Part shown: piece after piece, positions 21,646-32,770 of the stretch
How positions within the stretch are numbered: position 1 is the stretch's first letter
How the letters are laid out: each line of letters begins with the position of its first letter
Assembly: GCF_041146395.1 (NCBI RefSeq)
Contig: NC_090990.1
Coordinates: forward strand, 43,038,001 to 43,102,000
Direction: 5' to 3'
Length of the DNA stretch: 64,000 nt
Source: Eulemur rufifrons
Taxonomy: Eukaryota > Chordata > Mammalia > Primates > Lemuridae
Position numbers and translations under genes: made by a program
Notes under the pieces: model-generated
Seen by the model: only the letters and a program-made list of their open reading frames with translations
What the model was told of the DNA's origin: nothing
The model's database searches: none

Positions 21646-22689
21646 GGAAAATGTTTGCTAACCAAAGAATAAATGAATATTTTAGGGTTTCCAGTCATCT
21701 TAGGAACCTGTCATTTCAACTGTTTCTCATTATTGCTCCTAATGAAAACATGAATAATTAATTGAGGACTGACAGTCGCCTTCTGATACAAAACACTAAG
21801 AGTTGCAGATGGGTCCTCCCTACAAGACACCATAGCAACCAGCTGAAAAAGGAAAAAAATTTTCTGTGATCACACGGTTGTTTTCTTTCATTCTAGGTAG
21901 AAGAAAGAAAGGAAAAAGAGATAATTAACTTGACTTCTTACTTGTAGATGTCAAATACAACCAGAACACCTGTGTGTCTCACTGTTCCTCTCCTCCTTGA
22001 AGGATCTGAAAGCATTCTAACAGCAACCAAGACCAAGAAGCCACCTGACCTGGAAGAAACAGCTAATCAGAGAGGGTTTATTAGGGCTTTCCAAATTTCC
22101 TGTTGGACAACTTGTATAATAAGGATCTTTACTCACCAGCCTCAAGGGATTTGCTGGGAACCGTAAAACCTTTCCCAATGTGTGTCCAACCCAGTTGCCA
22201 CTGCAAAAAAATTCTCCCTGCTGAAGCTTTCCCTCCCACATCTGGGTCTTTTAGAGTTCCAAGGGGGGAGAGGAGAGAAAGACAGTAGCTGAAGCTGGTA
22301 CTCAATTCTGCTCAAGTAATCTCCCAACACATCACTTCTATGATCCAGAGCTTATATCAACAAGAATGGGAGCCCTTTAGGAAAAGACAGCCCATTGCCT
22401 ATTGATGAGCTCTGCCTGGGAGGCAAAGGAGCATGGCATGGGTTTGGCGGGGGAGGGACAAGACTTTCCTATAGAGGGGGCATTGGTGCAATCTTGAATA
22501 ATTAATAGAAATTTGCCAAGTGGAAAATTAGGAGGTGTGCATTTGTGAAATAATTGTGTGTGTGTGTATATTTGTGTGGGAGTAGGTTGGGAGGGTGGGA
22601 AGGAGAAGGGAAAACGAAGTAGCGGATGAGAGGCATAAAGGTGTGAAGTGGCAGAGTACACTCTATATGCAGTTTGCTCTGCCTGCAAC
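21646..22689. other. No gene or secure repeat
   Basis: Single-copy DNA with a half X-box-like ccatagcaacc (21830-21840) and a short TG run (22555-22570). Several 60-100 codon ORFs overlap on both strands at 21948-22688. No LTR or LINE was recognised. Confidence 0.4.
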
Positions 22690-22903
22690 CATCTGACCTG
22701 GCCTTACCTCCCTCATCTGATTAACAACTCATGCTCAGCTGTCATGTTGCAGCTGCGATGTCACTCCCTCCAAGAAGGCTTCCCTGATACCCCAATTCCA
22801 GGATAAGTGCTTTGTGTCTCCCCAAAATCCTATACTTCCTTAGAAGTAGCACTTACCATACTGAATGGTAATTGGCTGCTTACAACTAGACTTTAAGATT
22901 TCC
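22690..22903 (+). mobile_element. L2 LINE, 5' segment of a split copy
   Basis: Sense L2: tccctccaagaaggcttccctgatac, aagtagcacttaccatactgaatggtaattggctgcttac, then interrupted by an antisense MLT1 LTR at tttccat. Confidence 0.8.
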
Positions 22904-23369
22904 ATTAGTTTCCAATTGCTGCTGTAATAAATTACCACAATTTAGTGGCTTAAAGAAACAGAAATTTATTCTCTTACAGTGTTGTAGGCTGGAGGTCTGA
23001 AATGTGTATTATGGAGCTAAAATAAAGATGTTGGTAGGACTATTTCTTTCTGGAATCTCCAGAGAGAATCCTCTCCTCACCTCTTCCAGCTTCTGGTGAC
23101 CACCAGCATTCCTTGGCTCTGGCTACATCATGCCGATCTCTGCTTCTGTGGTCACACTGCCTTCTCCACGTCTATCATCAAAGCTCCTTCTGTTTCCCAT
23201 TTCTAAGGACGCTGTGATTGTCCATCTGCTAATCCAGGATAATCTCTCCATCTCAAGACCCTTAACTTAATCACATCTGCAAAGTCCCTTTTGCCACCAA
23301 AGGTAACATTCACAGGGTTGGAGGATGAGAACCTGACTATCTGCAAGAGCCATTCTTCAGCTTACCACA
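22904..23369 (-). mobile_element. MLT1-type LTR, antisense, inserted in L2
   Basis: About 466 bases. It starts as the inverse LTR end (ttagtttccaattgctgctgtaataa) and continues through aacagaaatttattctcttacag, ccttggctctggctac, ctaatccaggataatctctcc and acttaatcacatctgcaaagtccc. It ends at cttaccaca. No internal sequence is attached, so it is a solo LTR. Confidence 0.85.
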
Positions 23370-23485
23370 AAGTCTTTGCTATCGTGGGCACAATCTTGTC
23401 CCCACTCTGACCTTCACGCCCCACACAATCATTGAGCCCATAGGATATGCTCAATGAATATGTGTTGAAAAGAATGAATAAAATT
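23370..23485 (+). mobile_element. L2 LINE, 3' segment of the split copy
   Basis: After the LTR the L2 3' end resumes: gtgggcacaatcttgtcccc, then ttgagcccataggatatgctcaatgaatatgtgttgaaaagaatgaat. Confidence 0.75.
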
Positions 23486-23524
23486 AGTGGATAGAGAGAA
23501 AAATGGTGCTCTAGGTAACCCAAG

Positions 23525-23685
23525 CCATGTGGGTGTGAGTATTGACAAGGCTAGACGCAGGGCAGGGATAGACCATGGAAGGTTGTGTGGGGCATAGTAA
23601 GGAGCTTAGCCTTTGTATGATGGTCAGTAGGGGGTCACCGAGGGGCTTCAGGCAGAAATACATATTTAAAGAGTCTTGTGTTACC
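23525..23685 (-). mobile_element. L2 LINE fragment, antisense
   Basis: Antisense L2 inner 3' region: agggatagaccatggaaggttgtg, taaggagcttagcctttgtatgatgg, ccgaggggcttcaggcag. This is the block where L2 reads as the inverse of the ggccttacaag segment. Confidence 0.5.
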
Positions 23686-24444
23686 ATATAAAGAATAACA
23701 GTTGTCCCGACCTAACCTCTGAAGTCTACACCTCTCCTGGTTAAATTTAGGAAACAAGATTTCTTCTTCTGAATGGTAAACGTATCTTATTTTTTGATGG
23801 AATGGGACAAATCTGAGGCAGCCTCACGGTGAAGGTGCCAGTTTAAAAAGACAAAGTCCCTGCATAAACTAAAGACTCGTGTATTCCAAAGGGACGAGCA
23901 CATGGTCTTTCTCCTGGGAACACCCTGCAAGAAGTGCCCTCCTCAGCTGCTTAGTCCCTAGAAATGCACACTTTCTGGGTTTCCTCGCAAACAGGAGGGG
24001 GACTCAGAGACAGGCCACTGTAGCCCACTCAGGGGCTACTGACCACTTAGAAATGACCACAAAAAGCAGATGCATATGTTTCCCTGGAGTGAGGACATGC
24101 GTATGCATGCCTACAATGGGGGAGGGGAAAGAGAGGGCCACAGGGAGAGGGCATGGCAAGAAAGGGAACAGACACCAAGGAATTTGACAAGTGGGTTCTG
24201 CGGCCGCCAAGTAGGTGGGAACACAGTCAGCACTATAAGGAAAAAGGAACAGCAGTGCCAGCACTGCTCTCAAAACCACAGCCTGGTGCCAGGAACCTCT
24301 GAAAGTGTTTTTTCTCATTCACGTTCTCAAACAGTAAACGGCATTGTTGAACACAATCTTGCCATAAACAAGACTCATTTGGTATTTTCAAATCCTTTAC
24401 ATTGACTCAGTCAGCAAAGGGTTTTCCCACTGCCTAGTTCACCT
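23686..24444. other. No gene; isolated NotI site
   Basis: Single-copy sequence. The GCGGCCGC octamer at 24199-24206 is the only obvious CpG-rich motif and stands alone, so there is no CpG island. ORFs of 102-111 codons on both strands (23879-24405) overlap each other and have no splice context. Confidence 0.4.
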
Positions 24445-24615
24445 GACACTCATCCTGACTCCTTAGCGGGAGGCACAGCAGCTCTCACAATCCCAGTTTT
24501 ACAGACGAAGAAACAGAGGCTCAGAAAGGATGTGGGCTTCACCACTGGTCACACCCTGAGTGAGCCTAGGTGGACTGTTTCAACTCCCAATCTGGTGTGT
24601 GTCTATACTACCACC
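24445..24615 (-). mobile_element. MIR SINE fragment
   Basis: Antisense MIR: tcccagttttacagacgaagaaacagaggctcagaaagg, then a decayed tRNA side with caactcccaatctgg. Confidence 0.6.
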
Positions 24616-25024
24616 ACATATATACAACTCTGTCTTCAGGCTAGTCTTTCAAAGGTTCATATCACATATTATATATGTGCTGGTGTGCGTAAACACATAT
24701 GCGTACAGATAGTGTATGTAATATTATATATTCTACACAAAGGCATGCTTACATGCATTTATAATGTAGAAGTCTGATAGGGAAGCACTTGAGATAGCAA
24801 TGAGAGAGTACAAGTAGAAAAGTATTATGCTCAAATGAAATATGACATAACAAGGAAGTCCTTCTTTACCTTTCGTAACTAAAGAAACGGTAAAATGATG
24901 ACAAATTCATAAGGAGCAATATAGAGTACTTTGATGTTCTTTGGATTGCAAGGCTAGGTCCTAATTGGGATATGTGTCCTACTCCTCCTAAGCAAAGACT
25001 CATTCATCATCATATTCTCAAATA

Positions 25025-25290
25025 TCTCAAACATCAAGAGTCTTCTAGGTGATAAGCATTGTGCATTGTGTTGGGACACAGAGGCAAATTAAGATATAGT
25101 CCCTGCCTTCAAGGAGCTCACAGCAGATGAACAAGTAGACGTGTAAATCTAGCAATTACCCCACAATGAGGCAAGTGCTTTTATTGCACTAACCCACGGG
25201 AACACAGAAGGAAGAAGCCTAACTCAGGTTTAGTTCTTAGGAGACTTTCAGACAGAGGTGATGCTTGGGCTGAAGTGAGCATGCTCTGTA
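25025..25290 (-). mobile_element. L2 LINE 3' part, antisense
   Basis: Antisense L2: gtgataagcattgtgcattgtgttgggacacagag, tccctgccttcaaggagctcacagcag, aagtgcttttattg, agacagaggtgatgcttgggctgaagtg. Confidence 0.75.
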
Positions 25291-26223
25291 CGAGCTGCTA
25301 GACGGAAGGTGCACAACAAATATTTATGGAATGCAACGATGGAAAAATAATTGAATGAAGAGGAGACACCACTTTCTTTCCATGGGCCTGATCCATGGCA
25401 GCTCTTCACTCTCTTTATGGAAATTTATTGTGTCTAAGTCTTAACAATTCATAGATAATTCATAGACCATTTAGGTAATAGATGTCATGCTCAATACACA
25501 ATGAACCCCACGACTTAGAAAAATGAAAGGATCAGCATCCTCTTCCCATTGTCTAATAAAAGAAAATAAACATTTTGGTCTCCTTTCACTCTGTGCTGTC
25601 CCATCCTCTCACTTTCTTAGTGAACTTTTTGGATGTCCAATTATCAGGCAGCCTGGAAACAAGTTTCTCTTCTTAAGATAAACAGCCAATGACTAAAGCA
25701 CAATTTATATCTATTATTTTTTCATCAGGCTCCCGTCTTAGGCTGGGCAAGGCTAAATAAGAAGAACTGTTAGAAAAATTGGAGGCGAGGACACAAATGA
25801 ATGTTTTACCTTTGGCATTTAGATGCAGATCTGATCCTGAACCCCGTGTGTCTTCTTGTGTGACATTTCCAGCGCTCAACTGGAAAATATGAATCTAAGT
25901 ACAGATATAGTCTCTAATGAATCCATCCGGCCACACATCAAGTTTTTAAATATTTACAATTATGGCCTTGGCCTTATTAAACTTGCAGGAAAACAGCAGC
26001 AGCAGGGTTTACATACAGGCTCCAGAAGCCTCCCTCAGCCAGCACCATGATGGCAAACTGCCTGAAATTTCTAAAAAATATATATATTCATTTGCCACTC
26101 TCTCAGAGTCAGGAAATGGCATGAAAACATCAGGAAAATGGCTTGCTGGGATTTCTCAAACTGCACACAGGGCACAGCAAAGATCATGCATGAGCTATCA
26201 AGTTTGTATTTAAATCTATTCCC
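25291..26223. other. No gene recognised; AT-rich
   Basis: A short caacaaatatttatggaatgc at 25315-25335 may be another L2 tail. Ttaacaattcatagataattcatag (25441-25465) holds a small direct repeat. Nothing else was recognised. Confidence 0.4.
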
Positions 26224-26249
26224 TTATTGATTGATTGATTGATTGATTT
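26224..26249. repeat. (TTGA)n microsatellite at an Alu tail
   Basis: Five to six tandem TTGA units sit where the poly(A)-derived tail of the minus-strand Alu is expected, so the microsatellite probably grew from the Alu tail. Confidence 0.85.
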
Positions 26250-26483
26250 TGGGGATAGGGTCTCTGTCACCTGGGCTAGAATGCAGTGGTGTCATCACAG
26301 CTCACTGCAGCCTCCAAATCTTGGGCTCAAGTAATCCTCCTGCCTTAGCCTCCTGAGTAGCTGGGACTACAGGTACATGCCACCACACCCAGCTAAATTT
26401 TTTTCTAAAATTTTTTGTAAAGATGGGGTCTCGTCATTGCCAGGCTGATCTTGAACTCCTGGGCTCAAGCAATCCTCCCTCTT
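26250..26483 (-). mobile_element. Alu SINE (AluJ-like), 5' truncated
   Basis: Antisense Alu: gggtctctgtcacctgggctagaatgcagtgg, agctcactgcagcctcc, tcctgagtagctgggactacagg, ccaggctgatcttgaactcctgggctcaagcaatcctcc. It lacks the outer left-arm end. The high divergence and AluJ-type diagnostic positions (cttgggctcaagt) point to an old copy. Alu shows the genome is primate. Confidence 0.93.
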
Positions 26484-26519
26484 TCTCTCGTCTGAGAAGG
26501 CAATAAGGTTTCTTGATGG

Positions 26520-26690
26520 AACCCCAGGGCCTGAAGACCAGAAGGTTACAGCCCCAGTCCAGGCATGCCACTCACTCATTATATGAGGGGGGGCAAATCA
26601 CTCAGCTCCCCAGAGACGATTTTCTCAGGCATAAAATGGGAAGAATGGGCACTACTCAGCTCATAGGGTCATTTCAGGCTCATCTATGGT
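26520..26690 (+). mobile_element. MIR SINE fragment
   Basis: Sense MIR: cagccccagtccaggcatgccactcac, gggcaaatcactcagctcc, cagagacgattttctcaggcataaaatggg, aatgggcactactcagctcatagggtc. Confidence 0.65.
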
Positions 26691-26692
26691 TG

Positions 26693-26960
26693 CAATGGTT
26701 TTCAAGCTGTGGTTTAGGAACCATTAGTGGGTCTGGAAATCAGTTTAGTGGATTAAAAGTGCTATTTTTTTAAACAAAGTAGAATTGGAGTGGAATAAAA
26801 TAGAATGGATTGGCCTGGAATGGAATGGAGAGTAGCTCACATGTAGTAAGTACAGTTTTATAAAAATTTTGCTTCATGTATATGTATGTATGTACTGGAT
26901 TAAAATGCTAAATGCATTTGTTACTGTCAATTAAAGCTTTGGTATATGAAAGAGCTTCGT
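26693..26960 (+). mobile_element. hAT-type DNA transposon
   Basis: Begins caatggttttcaagctgtggtttagg, a hAT terminal repeat, followed by accattagtgggtctggaaatcagtttagtggatt. The (t)aatagaat-rich centre and the tatgtatgtatgtactggat block match a common mammalian hAT element. The 3' inverted repeat is decayed. The tggaatggaatgg run at 26816-26828 belongs to this element and is not a satellite. Confidence 0.7.
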
Positions 26961-27214
26961 AAAATGTAAAGGGGAGTGCCCAGGGAAGTAAACTAGATGT
27001 TCACAGGTCATAAATGTGTCTTGTTTTGCCTGCACTGCTTTCAATTAAAAAAAATTGAATTCGCTCAGAAGGTATGTATGTCCTGGTTCCTTCAACTGCC
27101 ACCATGGCCTATTCTCAGCATATTTCACTCATTTTGCCTGCCCCTGAAACCGCTGATTTTGTGATGTCTGGGTAAACCATAATATGTACATTCCTCTAAT
27201 TTTGTACTTTTCAC

Positions 27215-27345
27215 ACTGAGTTAAAATTGTCTTTGTAATTGTCCCCAAACATCTTAACAACAGGAACATGATCTTCTTTCAATGTATCCTCCAGGCTGGC
27301 AATGTCCTTTACATAGTAGCTGTTCAATAAATATTTCTCGAACAA
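27215..27345 (+). mobile_element. L2 LINE 3' end
   Basis: Sense L2: caacaggaacatgatcttctttcaatgtatcc, then tacatagtagctgttcaataaatatttctcgaac. Confidence 0.6.
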
Positions 27346-27374
27346 AAGACCATTATCAGTGGATGAACAAGCAA

Positions 27375-27520
27375 AGTTAAGATTTCTGGATCCTTGTCTG
27401 GGCTCAGACTTGCCATTGGCCACCCAGATATTGAGGGAGTCATTTCCTTGCTTTATGCCTCTATTTTCCTTCTTGGTAAAATGAGAGTATTGGACTCAAA
27501 CCAATGCGTTCCATATAGTT
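27375..27520 (+). mobile_element. MIR-type SINE fragment (possibly MIR3)
   Basis: Gatccttgtctgggctcagac, gggagtcatttccttgctttatgcctctattttcc and ggtaaaatgagagtattggactcaaac. The ttggactc after the core is the form seen in MIR3-like copies. Confidence 0.55.
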
Positions 27521-28191
27521 GTGTGCTGTGGGAGATCCACAAGGAGATGTCCTTGTCTGCCAAATGATGAAGACTTAAACCAGCAGTAGATTCTGTTTGT
27601 GGCTTTTACCTGTATTATTTATTTGTCTTCTACCTTAAGAGTTCATTAGACTAACTCATCTCTAAGGTTCCATCTAGCTACACCATTCAGACGCCATGGA
27701 TTCTAGCGAGGTGCTGCCTCAGGAGCACCCCAACACCTTGTTACATTCTTTCTTCAAAGCTGGATAAGTTATCAGTGACTGATGCTGTGACTCATATGGA
27801 TAGAAAATTTGACAACACACATCTGGGGTCCTCATTTGTTATCTGGCTTTCAAACAGGGTCCAACAAAATAGTCCCATCTTCATTTTGACTCCTGCAATT
27901 TCTGATGACTCATTGCATTCATCTCCTCTGATATGTTGCTGCTCTCATAGGTCTTGCTGGGAACTTTCTGTTTCAGGGGTTCATCTATCAGCCAGTGTGG
28001 ATTAGGAGGACATTTAATGGAGAATTCATTATTATGAGAAATCTGTGAGTTGCAGCCATAAAATTTGCTCTTGCTTTTATAGAAAGCTTCATCACTCACC
28101 CACTTTCTTCTGAAAATGACTGACACCAGGTTATGCCTCCTACCTCTGGCCTCCTGTTCCATTTTGCAAGATTTGCAATGTCCACACAATA
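27521..28191. other. No gene or repeat recognised
   Basis: Single-copy DNA. The 102-codon ORF on the - strand (27881-28189) has no recognisable domain and no good flanking splice sites. Confidence 0.4.
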
Positions 28192-28275
28192 ATGGTATTC
28201 AATACATTTCAACCTAGGTTTACCGAGTGCCTATTATGTACCAGGTACTGTGCTAACCACCAACAGTGAACCAAA
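28192..28275 (-). mobile_element. L2 LINE 3' end, antisense
   Basis: Ggtattcaatacatttcaac, ccgagtgcctattatgtaccaggtactgtgctaacc, caacagtgaacc. The following 28290-28450 may hold a short sense L2 piece (cttccttatccctcaagac), but it is too weak to list. Confidence 0.55.
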
Positions 28276-28459
28276 GTGACCTTTACACATCTATACCCTT
28301 GTGCACTGGCATGTCCCTGTCTCATTCCCTTCCTTATCCCTCAAGACTAAATTCTCTCATAAATTCTACTATGCCTTTTCTGACCCAACCCTCACAGGCT
28401 AACTCATTATACAGATACTCTGTGCTTGCATACCTCAGTTTATCTCTGGCAATCACATA

Positions 28460-28595
28460 TATCACTTTGTGCCTCAGTTTCCTTATCTTGTGGGGAAGAT
28501 TAAATGAACAATGATAGGTAAAGCACTTACATTGTGCTAGGCACATGATAGATATTAAATAAACATGTAGTTACTGTGATTATTATACTTCTTAT
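28460..28595 (+). mobile_element. MIR SINE, 3' half
   Basis: Ctttgtgcctcagtttccttatcttgtggggaag, attaaatgaacaatgataggtaaagcacttac, gtgctaggcacatgatagatattaaataaac and the MIR 3' end ttattatact. Confidence 0.8.
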
Positions 28596-29344
28596 TGTAA
28601 CTGGAACAAAGAAAGGATTGGAGGGGGCTTGGCTTTGGGATGGGTCATTCCAAGGGAGGAGGGTTGGGAAGTGGAGATTCCTGGACCAGGCGTGTAAAGG
28701 GAAGAGGATGGTTTTGGAATGAAAATAGATCATGCTAAAAACATTCTTCTGATTGCTTTAGACGTCCGGTTGGACCAGCTCTGACCAGCTGCCCATGAAG
28801 GGTCAGACATCGCGAGCATCCTCACCTCTCCAGCCCCCTCCCACTGCAGCTCTGGCAGAGATTTTCTGCTCTGGCATTTTAGGAGGAGCTGCCTGGGGCT
28901 CTCAGCTCAGGCTGCCAAGGTTGAGGAAGCAGGTCACACTTCCTGGCAGCCCAGGGTGGAGGGCTCCTCGGGCACACTTGATGTGCTGGCTCCTCTTCTG
29001 GCAGCCCCACTTCAGATTATTGATTTGAGCATGTGGACTAGAAATGAGGGCTAGAGCTGCAGTGAGGCCTGTTTCTCATCCCCCATATGACTGGTATAAT
29101 TCGAGAGTCCTCCCTGCACACCCCCTCAGAGCGTCCAATCTGTGCTCTCCTCAAGTGCAGGAAAATGTCACTCTTTACTTAAGGACAGAGCCCACAGCCT
29201 AAAAGGTCTCGGTGGTCTATTTGTCTGCCCAGCTGCAAGCTGGCCAATTCAAAGGACACAGGCAGTAATATTCAGTCATTTTCACATGGTCTGCTAAAGC
29301 TCCCGTGCTTCCTTAGACTTTTTTAAAGTAAGGACTTTTATTCA
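28596..29344. other. GC-richer single-copy block, no gene
   Basis: From 28760 to 29010 the sequence is GC-rich, with a few CpGs (gacgtccgg, catcgcgagc) and a 77-codon ORF. There is no TATA box or splice-bounded frame, and no repeat was recognised. Confidence 0.4.
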
Positions 29345-29470
29345 TTTTTTTCATTACTTTGTCCATTTATCTATTCAACAAATACTGACCTCCTAACTTC
29401 CCTGGAATAGTACTTGATATTTAGATGAAAGAGTTGAAAAATAACCATGCACCTACCATTCCTGCTTTCT
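29345..29470 (-). mobile_element. L2 LINE 3' end, antisense
   Basis: Tccatttatctattcaacaaatactgacctcc, ggaatagtacttgatatttagatgaaag: a decayed antisense L2 terminus. Confidence 0.5.
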
Positions 29471-29879
29471 ATTGGCCACAGGCTAACGGTTAGAGAAAGA
29501 GAGCTGAACAGTATCACGGCGTATGAGGAGTGCTACGGTAATGGTCAGGACACACGGACACACAGAAACACAAGTATCAGAGGATTGGGTAAGATGTAAA
29601 AATGCTGTTTTAAAACACAAATAAATGTGTGGCACAGACATGCATGATCCCTCCTTCACTGCTGAGCCCCATGATGCCACTGAGTGTCACCACATTTATG
29701 ACACCCCATATCCCTAAACATTTCACTGCCTCTCAGGCCTCCCTAGGACGGGATCAGCATCAGAGATGTGAAGGTATTTATTGTACCTGTCACTTGGCTG
29801 GAAAACATGTTTCTTTGTTTTAGAAACTGAATAAATGGCTGGGTCAAAATACTATACAATATTAACAATAATGATAACA

Positions 29880-30110
29880 ATTGTAATTGCTAATATTTAC
29901 CGGATTCTTAGTATATGTTACCCATTCAGCTAAGTACCTTACATACATTGTCTTATTTAATCCTTGTGGAACCCTATGTGTTGGGATTTGTTGCTCTTCC
30001 TCTTATAGTGGTTAAAACGGAAGTTCACGGAAGTTGCCCAGTCACCCAGCTAGTATGTGATAGAGCCTAAACTTGAACCCATGTCTGACTACTAAATCAA
30101 CCCTCATCAC
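29880..30110 (-). mobile_element. MIR SINE, near full length
   Basis: Antisense MIR: gctaatatttaccggattcttagtatatg, accttacatacattgtcttatttaatcc, agttgcccagtcacccagctagtatgtg, gagcctaaacttgaacccatgtctgac. The central ttttacagatgaggaaact block is replaced by tcttatagtggttaaaacgg. Confidence 0.8.
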
Positions 30111-30114
30111 TACA

Positions 30115-30220
30115 TTTTATATATACACATATATATTTATAATATATATTTATACATAAAATATATGTATATTATTTATAAAATATATGTATGATAATAT
30201 ATTTATATATATATATTTTT
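30115..30220. repeat. AT-rich (TATATA) low-complexity repeat
   Basis: Interrupted TA and TATT units over about 105 bases. Such tracts unwind easily and vary in length. It begins directly after the MIR tRNA-side end. Confidence 0.9.
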
Positions 30221-31384
30221 ACAAAGAGGGCTTTGGGAGGTTAGTGGAGCAATTAGGAAACCTTCACAGAAGAGCTGAGTGCTGAAAGACAAACAGAAAT
30301 TTTGAAATCTATTAATCCTAACTAATCAGCTAGCCTCTTTGATTCTACAAGTCTATGAAATTCATTTTATTTTAACTTAATGAACTAATAGAAAGATAGC
30401 AACTCAGTGCCTGAAATTTGGTAAATATTTTTTAAAAATTCTAATGATTACATTCTCCTTCCCCTCCCTCTCTTGTACCCCGTGAGCCTGGCATGGTGCT
30501 GTGTACATATTTGACTGCTTGGCTGATGGATGCAGACAAAGTCTGAGATTTGGGGAACCTCCCAGATCATCAGTCATGAAGCAGGGCTTGAAGGTGACAG
30601 CTACATATCCCCAGCTGCAGTTTGTGCAAAAACAACATTTTATTTCAAGGCACAGTTGAAAGCATCTCCTTTGCTTCGAGAGTGTTAATTATTTCTGAAA
30701 TGTAAGAAAGTGCATCCAGACAGGGGTAGAAATATCCAGACCTTTTGCTACTCATTTCTAAAATCAGATTTCTATTCCTTTACAGAAGATATTCTGGTTA
30801 ATTAAACAGTATGTGCTCTTTTAATTTTTCTTGCTGGTTTCTGTCTCCATTCTCTTCTGTTGTTACACAGTTATTTTCAGAGATTTGAGGAGTGGGTGGG
30901 GAAAATAGAAACAGTTTTAATATCAATAAACTAAGAATAGTAACCAGAGCTAATTTTCCTTTATGCTTTTGGAAACGGGAAGAACCAAGAACAAGTTAAG
31001 AGATATCTTCCTCTGCTGGCAAATTCATTTTCCATAACGAGAGGCGGTCATCTTTCCTGAGGAGTCTGAAATTCTAAGATAAAGATGAAAAGATGGTGTT
31101 TTATCATAATGACACGCATCTGCATCCCTATTCACTGTGTGCTCCCACAGCAAAATATACTGGGGACTGCCATGCTGCTTTGAAAAGTGGGAAAATATTT
31201 ATCCATTTAAATAATCCGAAAGCAAAAAGAGGCACCAAAGGGGAATAGCACAGAATAATAGCTTTACGGTCTCCCTAAGAGAAAAAACTGAAACCGCTGA
31301 CCCAGATTTCAGAATTTATAACTCATTTCCTAAACTCTGTCCGCAACGGTGCTCTTTGGGAAAGAGTATTTCTTTGGCAGTTCC
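30221..31384. other. Repeat-free AT-rich block; possible conserved non-coding element
   Basis: More than 1.1 kb without any repeat I can recognise, between repeat-rich neighbours. It contains taatta-type homeodomain cores (gttaattattt near 30687, ggttaattaaac near 30798) and a gaaaatatttatccatttaaataatcc run. No ORF is long enough to suggest coding. Whether it is conserved cannot be judged from one sequence. Confidence 0.3.
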
Positions 31385-31385
31385 T

Positions 31386-31408
31386 TAATAATAATAATAA
31401 TAATAATG
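31386..31408. repeat. (TAA)n microsatellite
   Basis: About seven tandem TAA units immediately before a decayed antisense MIR. Confidence 0.95.
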
Positions 31409-31530
31409 CCTTATATCCCTAGAGCATTTTAGGCTTCTTTCAAAGTATTTCCACATCCATCATCTCATTTAGTCCTCAGAGCAGCTGGCAAAGTACACAG
31501 AGGTAAGACAATCACCTCTATTAACAGCAA
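31409..31530 (-). mobile_element. MIR-type SINE fragment
   Basis: Ccttatatccctagagcattttagg, ccacatccatcatctcatttagtcctcagagcagc: an antisense MIR 3' half ending in aggtaagacaatcacc. Confidence 0.5.
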
Positions 31531-32496
31531 CTGTTCACAGGCTTCACACTGGCCCTGGCTGTCGCAGAAACCACAACCACATCCTGTGGTCCAAAGACCA
31601 GATTTCTCTCAGACACCCAGTGGTTCCTTGTTGGGAAGTTGCACAAATGCCAGTAGCTTCTCAAAGTTACACATTTCATCGTCTTCAAAACAATTAATTG
31701 CAAGTGTTTCCTTTGAGCCAACACTATTGAAAAGACAGCCCGGCCTGTGAATAACAGAAGCTAACTGAAACTTTCCCCTTCCCTTCTTTTTTTATACTGG
31801 GGTCCAAGAATATTTGAATTAACTTTTGGTGAAAAGCTTAATCACTTTAAAAATAAATAAGTAAAATCCAGGGGCTGCATTGGAGAATTCCTCACATTCC
31901 TTTACATCATATCTATTTCAAAGTCCATCATGTCGGTGCCTAACGCTACCTCTATTTAAAAGCTACAGCTGGGTTATATTTTCACCTTCTGGTTTAAATA
32001 CATTTCGAATGTGTCAGTATCATTGCCTCTACTCCAGATTAATAGGAACAGCCAAAAGGATGGCTGACATTTTTGTTGCTATAGAAACTGGTCCTGATGT
32101 TACACAGCTTGCCTCTCCCCTATTTGCCATACATCTATCCAGCCACTGAACACAGAAATCTTTTTGTTTCACAAGGAATTACATTTAAAAAAATTAAACC
32201 ATAATTTCATCGTGGTGTAGTCCCTTTTCTGTCAAAAAGAATATTAAATAATATTAAGAGGCATCCAAAAGAAAGTGGAAATTGGTGATATTGCTTGATA
32301 GCTTATGAGCCTCCCAGATATAAAAAGAATATAAGTTCAGCAAATTATCTCACATCCTAAATCCTTGTTCTTTCCTGCTTGAGTTAAGTACTTTATAGCT
32401 TTTCCTTAGCAAACGGCTCAGCCAAGCTAATACATTCCATGTTAGACTCTGGACAACCAAACCAAGCCAGCTCTTTCTCTACTCCCTCCCACCCAT

Positions 32497-32523
<27 letters not shown>
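32497..32523. repeat. Poly(A) tract, 27 bases
   Basis: A pure A-run after cctcccacccat. It could be a retroposon tail, but there is no recognisable body upstream and no clear flanking duplication. Confidence 0.95.
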
Positions 32524-32529
<6 letters not shown>

Positions 32530-32738
32530 GGACAGCTGTTTCCTTAAATATGCCATCAACATCCTCTAACATATCACCTGCATGGTACACTCAAGTTCTT
32601 TTTCCACAGATGCACCATTGCCTCCAGAGAAAACCTCTCACACAGAATTAAGATGTAAAAATTTCAGCACCTAATGATGCAGCCAGCACGTATGGCTGAT
32701 GCCAGAAGGTATACTCAAAAAGGAAGGGATAGAGGAAA

Positions 32739-32770
32739 TTAAAAAAAAAAACAAAAAAAACAAAAAAAAA
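32739..32770. repeat. A-rich (A8C)n tract
   Basis: A-runs broken by single C residues, followed by ccccaccc. Low complexity. Confidence 0.9.

Noticed and set aside
24199..24206. NotI site (GCGGCCGC) as a CpG-island marker
   Set aside because: It stands alone; flanking CpG density is low and there is no promoter-like sequence.
26816..26828. Tggaatggaatgg run resembling a pericentromeric GGAAT satellite
   Set aside because: Only two to three units, and it fits within a hAT element that contains gaatagaat-type sequence.
32497..32523. Poly(A) run as the tail of a processed pseudogene
   Set aside because: No gene-like sequence is recognisable upstream, and no target duplication is evident.
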